Source: Branchinecta lynchi
Taxonomy: Eukaryota; Arthropoda; Branchiopoda; Anostraca; Branchinectidae
Direction of reading: 5' to 3'
Length of the DNA: 64,000 nt
NCBI GenBank assembly: GCA_023053575.1
Contig: JAKZAP010000018.1
Span: forward strand, 2,728,001 to 2,792,000
Shown: positions 32,601 through 41,600 of the stretch, one piece after another
Numbering within the stretch: position 1 is the stretch's first letter
Layout of the letters: every line of letters begins with the position of its first letter
The notes under the pieces: generated by a model
Told to the model about the DNA's origin: nothing
What the model saw: the letters and a program-made list of their open reading frames with translations, nothing else
The model's database searches: none
Made by a program: the position numbers and the translations under genes

Positions 32601-35600
32601 TATCCGGGAGTCCTTGACTGGCTCTATCAATCATCCATCCAGAAAAAGCAGCAAAGCCCATTGATCCAATAATTCCGTACACTCTCTGAAGTGCAATATC
32701 ACCTTTATTGTGCATCACTACCGACATGGCTGCTCCTTCGAATAAGATCATAGATCCACCTAGCGTGACGGCGAAAAGCACACGAATGAAGGTGTAAAGC
32801 CAGAACGTGTGTACTGGATCGAAGGAGATAATATAGTCTTTATTGGAACAGAAGTTGGAGCGAACGCCTTGGGCAAAGCACGTCCTTCTACACTGTGCTT
32901 CCGCAACGGCGTTCTTCAGTCCTTCTTCTTCAACTGCAACACATTTCAAACCTAGTCCTGAACTTAGCCGTGTGTCGTCCAGTTCATACTCGTTGACGAC
33001 GAAGTTTTCTCTATCTTTCACGATTGACAAGTTGGTAGCGGTCCAAGTTGTCAGACCGTCTTGCAGTTCACCACGGACTTCGCAGAAATCATTCTTGCAG
33101 AATATTCCGAGGTCTTTCGGATCTCTGTAGAATATTCGGTTTCTCGAGACAGTTTCATTCACAAGCTCATATCTCTCTAGAGTGTCCTCGGTCAGAAGGC
33201 CCTCGCAGGTGTAACCACAGGCACCAAAGTCGAGCGTAGCGACCTCGCTTTGGTTCAGCACACAGTGCTCAAAGTTATTGTCGAGGAGTAAAGGAAGGTT
33301 TGAAGCGCATGGTATGTCGAAGTTTACATGTTCAGGCATGTGAACGATCATCCGGCCTTTAGGAACGAGGAGGAACAACAATCCGTTGAGTGACGTCAGG
33401 ATTAGAAGGCCGAAGAGGAGCCACTGCAAAGGAAGCCAATTAATTATTTTCTAGCCATGTGCCGATAGTTTTGGTTTAAATGTGTACCTAAAAGGCACAT
33501 GCGGGATACAACAATACGGGTACAAACGAAAACTGTCTGAAGTAAAACTACAGCCACACTGTCAGAAGATTCATAGCAGATAACACGAGGATGTACGATA
33601 TCAACCGATAAAGCCTAACAGATAACACTTCGGATGTTATCTGTTGTGTCTGAAAGTGTTATGCATAAAAAGCTTTGTGAGGAAGAGTAAAAAAAAAGGA
33701 TCTACTGACATTAGTTGCGTTTTTGCTGATACCATGGAATTTGTTACCACGGTCTAAAGTCGTTTTTGCAATTATCGTGGTATCTGATACCACGGTCGGC
33801 GTTTTTGCAATTATCGTGGTATCTGGCCAGTTATCGTGGTATCAGATAGTCAGATGCTACGGTCCCCGTGTTAACTAGTCGTGGTATCTGAAAAGTCATC
33901 TCATTCTCATCAAATTTTGTCAGATTGGTGAGAAAGAAGTTTAGCGCTTAGTGATAAAACTGGATATCTGTTTTTCTTTTGGGATGACTTTGAAAAAGGC
34001 AAATTTCGGCAATAGTCGTTTTTGCAGAGCACCGTGTATCAGATACCACGATAACTGCAAAAACGACTAATTGCAGATCCAGTTACCGTGGTAACAGATA
34101 CCATGGTATCAGCGAAAACGCAACTATTACTCCTTATCGTCATGATGTCGGAAAACGGAGGCAGATGCTTTTTGGCGGTTTTTCGGTTCTTCCTGATGAT
34201 AACGTTGATTAAACATAACATTATGCAACACAACAGATAACATTCGAAGTGTTATCTGTTACGCATTATCTGTTGAAACCGCGCATCCTCGTGTTATCTC
34301 TTATGAAACTTCTGACAGCGCAGTTATTCGAGACTCCTGAGGTCATGAGAGAAGCAGGCAAATTGGGTTAAATAAGTGCAGCTGCCAGCGGTGGCCCGAA
34401 GCATTCAGGCCAGGGAGGGGGGGGTGAGACCGCTCATTTCAACGACTCCTGGATCGTAATATACGACTCGCACGTACCAGCAAAAATGAACTATTGCGAC
34501 TACGCGGCAATGGCGCACATTCCCCACCAACAACTCATAGAGCCGGGTTAAAAATAGCTGCAATGCATCAGATGAAATTATTCTTGTAATCAACTTTACC
34601 TTCATAGCCTCAGCTTTACATTTCAGCTTTCGCTAAAGAGGAAAGCTTTCAACGCCTGTCCCCGAACAAATTAAAGCAAGCGCCGCAGGTGAAATTTTTA
34701 AAATCTGCCTTTGTCTAGAAAGATTCTAGCCAGCCTTTAATGTGTTTCAGATCTAAAAAGTTCCAAGCCTAATCGCCAAGTAAATGACACACCGTTCCTC
34801 TAAATAGAGAATACTATGGAGCAGGCCGTCTTTTTACGATCCCATCGAAACGGAAATAATAGCTTTGAAAGCACAACTCTGACCCTCAAAAAAAGTGACA
34901 AAATAGTGGCCATAGAAAACAGAGTGGACACAAAGTAGATTTGTTCCGAATTAAAGCAAAAAAAGTAACTTTCACGTTAAAGACACGCTTATTCAGAAAC
35001 AAAACGAGGAAGTTGAAAAAGTTTGAAAATCATCCTGGTTTATGGACGTAAACACCGAGGAGCAGAGCATCTTTTTGCGATCCCATAGCCACGAAATCAC
35101 GACTCTGTCCATCGGAAAAAGTGACAAAATAGGGCCCATAGAAAAGAAAGTAGATTTGCTCCGAACTAATAGCAAAGAAAGTATTTCACGTTCAAAACAC
35201 ACTTCTTCAGAAACGAAACGAGGAAAACAGGTTTGCCAGTGCATTAAAAAAAAATCCGGACTGACGGACGTAACAAACTTTTTGTCTCGGCCTGACAAAA
35301 AGGAGTTTACAGATAGAAAAAGACGCCGGTTCGCCGACGAGACTTGAGTTGCGTTTTTTTCCGGGTGATTTGATGTACTTTGTTTCATTATGAAAGTACC
35401 GCTTTATTTGTCATTCGACACACTGTACTTTCATGTCGAAAACTAAAGAAGGTAAGCTACAGTGAGCTACATCTGGAAAATTGGACTTAAAACTGGTTTT
35501 CAGAATTTGATTCTACGCGACAGAAGATGCTATACACAGCAAATGAAGACGAGAAGTTCGCTTTTGTAATAACTTAAACATAAAAGAGATCATTTTCGAG

Positions 35601-38600
35601 TTGTATGAGTGTCCTGAATTGTACGAAGTCTTTTCAGATGTACTTTAAAAGTAGCTTACAGGGACGTCACGTATGGGGGGGGCGCCTTCCGCACCCCCGA
35701 TGTTGTCAGCCAACCGGTAAAAAATAGCTGAATCGGCGCGAAAGCGCCGCGATTTTTCGTAAAAATAGTCGATTTTTTTTAGAAATTTGGTCGATATTTC
35801 TTCAAAACAGTCAGTTTTTCGTAAATCGATTTTTCTTAAAAACGGTCGGTTTTTCTTCAAATCAGTCGGTTTTTTGTCAAACAGTCATATTTTCCGCAAA
35901 AAAAGCCGGTAAAAATTACCAGCCAGTCGGTAAATACTGTGCTCCTCCCATATTTGATAGTGCTATGATTCGCAGTCAGCTTGGGCTGAAGGAATATTTT
36001 GCTCCTCCCCCCCCCCCAAAACATTTTGGATAGTAACGCCTCTGCTAGCATAGAGGCCAAAAATTTACCTCCCGACTAGAATGAGCTGTTCTAGCGTCTG
36101 CAGAGCCCCTCCTGTCCTGGGAAACGAATTGCGGGTGGATATTAAAATCTTCCTTGTCCTTTTCAAGCGTTGTTATTTTTCGTCATTTTTCCATCTGTTC
36201 TGGGCACACTTGTTTCGCGGGTCTCCTGTCATTCGATTGCTGATGGCTTTTCCATTCTGTTTAAAAATTCTATTTCTTCTTTTTTCACTTATAGCCAATG
36301 TTTCACCAACAATCAATGCACATAACCTTGTCTCTCGCTTTTGGTCTATAAGGTTTATCAATGTTATCCAGTCAGACTTCACTTAACAACTAACCTATTT
36401 TACCTAAGTATTGTAATTTTGACAGGCTAGAATCCGAAAGACCTGAGTGAGGCAGTTACAAAACCTGGTTTAAACGACTCGAATTGTCTTTAGGGACGGG
36501 CTTCCAACTGAAGCTGTGCAGAGACAAAATTAACAATTTTTTTTTAAACGACTCAGATTGTTTTTTAACAAAATGAATGCCCGGGACCTCGGCGAGGCCA
36601 AAATAAACGACTGATACGACTTAGCAAAAGGCAGGGGAGGGAGGGGTGAGCCACCCTCCCTTCGGGCCACCCCTGACAGCTGCATGTACAACTGAACAAA
36701 TATCTATATATAAGAGCGAAGCGGCCAGGTAGGCGCCGGACACGATTACTTTTATAAACCTTTCCAGGGACAATTATTTTGGTTTGAAAATGTAAAATAT
36801 GAAACTCTCATATGACGTCATGACTCTCGGATATTTGGCTGTGATAAAGACAATACCGCGAAAACGACAATGGAAGGGAAGGATTTCGCTCATTGTGCAC
36901 TTGGTGGCAATAAGTGCTAGTTCTTTCCGACGTATGTTATCTGTCTACAATGGTATCTCTTATTCGTATGTGACTTGCTTCGGCCCCGTAATTACTGACT
37001 GACTGGTCACAACGCCTATTGCAAATATCAAACCTTTCATTGTCATATTTGCTCAATGCCATTCTCTATTCACAATCTGATTGCATGCGATTCTTCTTTC
37101 GTGTTCAAAAACGGACTGGGAATTTCCACTTTCTTACTTGATAAAAATACAAGTCATGCGCACTTAAACGCTGCACGCATGATTTAGCCATTTCCTGGAT
37201 CAAAAGAGCTTCATCGTTTTAGTTACAAGCCAGTCATTGAAGCGAAACGTCGTCAACCATATGAGACGAACCTGAATCAACAATCTTTAATACCAACAGG
37301 TATAAGCTCAGTGTATAGGCTTATACGCCGGTTGTCAAGGTACGCTATGCCTCAACGATAATTTGCTTTGTAAGGTGATATCATGCACATTGACAGGTGT
37401 ATTTTTTGTGGGGCCGAAATGCCACTTATAAGGCAGATCGGCTTTCGAAAATTCAAGTTCCTGTGGAGATAACCGGTATTTTCACAAGGACTGTGGGAAG
37501 CTTGTTGAAGAAATACGCTTATTTTTTCCAGGGGCTAGAAACTCGAAGAGTTGATATACAAACATTTGATCCACGAAAGTTAATTAACACGTTAATTCCT
37601 GACACAACGTTTTACTTCTGTTCGTTTAGGGTCAAAACGTCTACCTGTGACGTAATGAATTTGTTACGTCTGCTTTAGTACAAGTAGTATTCGGGATGCG
37701 AAGTAAAGAGACTACATTGTTACCACCAATTCGCTGATAATCAGCAAACAATGCCCGGAAAAATACAACGGGTTTCATGTCTTTTTTTTGTCGAACGTCG
37801 ATTAAAAAAAAGTATCCATGCCGTCAGGATGAGAAGCACCAGACTCCCGAACGCAGTGGCAGCAAGAGGGATCCAGAGGCGAGGGATTTACTAAAAATGC
37901 ACGTAGGAGGCACGAGTACTAAAAAGAGGCGCAAAAAGTAAAAGGGTCCTTCCAGGCTTCAGAGTGAGGGGCAGGAACCATGTTCTAACGTGCCTTCTTT
38001 TAGGCTCTGGACGAACTCTCACTTACCTGTCTACTTCGATTCTAGGACAATTTGTCACAGGACAATTCGTCACAGAAAATTCGTCACAGGGACTATTCGT
38101 CACATGGCAATTGGTCACACGGACTATTCGTCACAGGACAATTCGTCACTAGGACAGTTCGTTATATTTTAGAATGTTTGCTATTACAAAGGTTCCTTGT
38201 GACGAAATGTCCTTGTGACAAATTGTCCTGTGACGAATTGTCTGTGACAAATTGACCGGACACCGTCTACTTCTACAACTTACTAATCTATTTTTATTAC
38301 TCGTGCCTCCTGCACCATGCCGTGCCTCTTTTTAGTCGATCCCCAGAGGAGAGGGAGAAACTCTTCTCCACACCTACCATTCTAATCTCCTCGTCTTCAG
38401 TGCGTCCATCCAGCTCGTATGGGAAGGCGTCTGGGCACCGGCAACCCGTAGCCATAATTTAACTTATTTTTATATTACTTAAAAAAAAGAAAAAAAATCT
38501 TATTTCGTACTTTTTGTGGCTACTCCTCCTTCCCTCAGTGACGTTAATTTTAATCTATTTTTACCCACTTTTAACTATTTACCGGCTTATGTGAGAGACG

Positions 38601-41600
38601 ACTGCATGGCGTCTCTTTATGGGTGCCCTAAGCGCCTCTAGAGGTCCAGAGGAACTAACGTAAGGCTAAGATAGTTTACCCACCTTGAAATTGCCAACTT
38701 TATCCGCAATTGTTGTAAAAATGAAAGGCGTCAATAGTGAGAAAATGGGGAATATGGCCATAATGTATCCTGTTTCTTCATCCGTGAGACCAAGCACCCG
38801 CATATGTAGAGTCATAAACGGTAACAAAGCGACGATGCCTAAAACAAAATTCGATTTTTACAATTTGGCGTTATTCTTCTTGACGATTCTAGCCCGCTGA
38901 CTATCATTCTCGCATTTCCGCATCCTTTAGAGGTGAGTTCGTCCCAGAGCAAAATAACACTATAAGGGAGTAGCGCCAAGACTTGAAAAAAGTGACACAC
39001 ACTCGAATAGCAGCGACACTAGCACCACTAGTGATAGAGAACGTCCCTACTGTAACTCGATCAGTCGAGCACCAGCGCTGGCTCCAATAAATTAAAATTC
39101 TTCGATGTGCGTACTAGAAATTTCTAAACCCGCAAGTTTGTCTGCGTAGCGGGCGGCGCTACAAGTATGGCCCGATTGTGAAGCATGGAAAGCATAGGTC
39201 TTGGCGCCAGAAGCGTTACCAGCCAAAATGTTTTGGGGGTGGGGGCAAGGTATTTACCGACTGACTGGTAATTTTTACCGACTGTTTTTGCAGATAGAAA
39301 CGACTATTATTGAGAAAGAACTACTGGGGGTTGACGAAAAATAGGCTGATTTTAAGAAAAGCTACTATAAGTACGGAAAAATCGACTATTTTTTACGAGA
39401 AACCGACTGATTAAAAAAAAAAATCGACTGTTTCCAAGAAAAAATAGACTGTTTTTACGAAAAATTGCGGCGCTTCGCGACGACTCGGCTATTTTTTACC
39501 GACTAGCGGACAACGTTGGGGTGGGGGAGGGGCATCCCCCCTAGTTGTGAGTAGTTGAGACGCCACTGCTTGGCGCTAGTCCCTATTGCTATTTGCTGTG
39601 GTTCGTCCACTATAGTGTAATCTTTACGACGTTACTGGTCGGTGTCGGTTGTGTCTTGCAATCGTCGCGTTTAGGATTTTTGGGATACCAAAACGTAAGA
39701 TACCTATGGGGTATCATAAAGTTTTCGCTCCGTCCGTCTGTTAGCATGATAACTCCTGAAGAGACAAAGTGTACAGAGGTAAATTCGATTCGGGAGCAAT
39801 AACAGGCTTACGGAGTCTGCCGATGGGCGGAGATTTGCAAGACCCGATTGTCTGGGTGAGGAAGTCCGATAAAGCAAGGCGTCCCATTCCAGATTTTTCT
39901 TCCGGATTCCTGACAGCCGTTTTCGTCGAGACGGATCTAGAAGGTGGAGCCAGCCCAAAACTGATTGGAAGTCCGGGATGTTGAACACACCAGATTCCAT
40001 TCGAGAGACAGAGCAAATATGCAAATGTAGGAAGAAAAGGGAAAGTGATGGACAGTTATGACTGGGATGCAAGAGATATTTGAAATGTGAAGGGGCATCT
40101 AGGAATGTTGAAGAATAGCGAAATTAGCTGTCATCATTATCATGGAAATCTGGAAGGGTTGGCATGACTATGCGGAAGCCCCGGACGTCTGGTAATCTGG
40201 AAGGTGAAGCCTGGCTTTAACTATCATCATTTGTGATCCCATCGAAACCTTTGGCCCCAGTCCTTGGTCTTGTTCGTAACGACAAGAAGAAGGATGGAAC
40301 ACACCCTCGACTTGTATATTTCCAGTGCAACACACCGTTGGAGTCTTCACAAGTCGCCTAATTGGTGTTTAAAACAGGCGAAAGCCCATCCTTACGTTAT
40401 TAGCACCAGACTATGTTGCAAACGAATAGGTTTTAGTTTTTCAAGCCAACTGTAGATTCTGCAAGGCGTTATACGAAACCCTGGGCCACATCATCTTCGT
40501 ATGTTAACACTAGGAAGTGAAACCCCACCAAGGGAAAGTCCAAGAAACATTCCACAAAGCCAGACTCAATCCATCCACAATGACGCTTTTACAAGCACCA
40601 CAATCAGCCAATAGGAAGAGAAGAGTATGGTTGTGTTCCGCCACTTAACAATTGTTAACAATCGTTAACTTTTTGCGTTCCACGTTTATGTTTTCGAAAT
40701 TTAAGCTCCGCCCACCTACAATTTCCGTTCCAGAGCTTAACAATTGTTAACTACCTTGTAATGATGGTCGATGAGCATCGTTACAAAATAGTTAACAATT
40801 GTAGAACTGGGAAAAGTTAACGATCGTTAAAACTGCAGTTAGCTCCGCCCCGAAGTAAAGTTAACGATTGTTAACAATTGTTAAGTTGGGGGAACGCAAC
40901 CTATATTCCTGTCCATCTTCGGACGTGTCAACTCCTTCAAGCTAACCCCAGGCATGGAGGGACACGATTACTGCTCATAACCGAGTAGAAAATTGAAAAA
41001 AAGGCCGAAGTGGAGCTCACGCTAACCGAAACGGCCATAACCGAACCAAAGAAGAAGAGGGCGAAGTGGAGCATTTGCTCTCCGGAGCGGTATATTACTG
41101 AAGAAGATTGCGTTCTTAAAGCACCAAGGTCACTCATACACAAGGTCAACAAGGTCAAATAAAGGTGTTGCATGAAATATGTATGTTCAAATTGTATGTT
41201 GTATGTTTCTTTCGCAGTTCGTTACACTCGCAAATCTAGTAACACTCTTGATGACTAACACTTCGTGCCGACGACGAATCGCCGTGTGCCCAGAGAAGAG
41301 CCAGAAACATCATCACAATAAATGTTTTTCAATAAATGATTGGCTTACATAGAATATGAGTCAATTTGAAAATTCGTTTGGGTTACTTCTCTCGCTCTTC
41401 GGAAGGATCACCGGCGTGTTTCGGACTTAGTCATATTGAGCGTGTTCCACCCTGCTTACCGTAGTAACTACGCATGACGTCACGAGTGTTGGTATCAAGG
41501 CTGGAACGCGTTTTTCTATTTTCGATTTATTCGATTCGCAGTTACCACGCTTACTACAGGTGTGCGTTTTTTTATGTATAGTTTCACTGTAGGTTGACAT

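Noticed and set aside
35349..35475. A further copy of MITE family B (GTTGCGTTTTTTT ... GAGCTACATCTGG)
   Set aside because: Some shared words (ATGAAAGTAC, GTACTTTCAT), but the ends do not match well enough to call.
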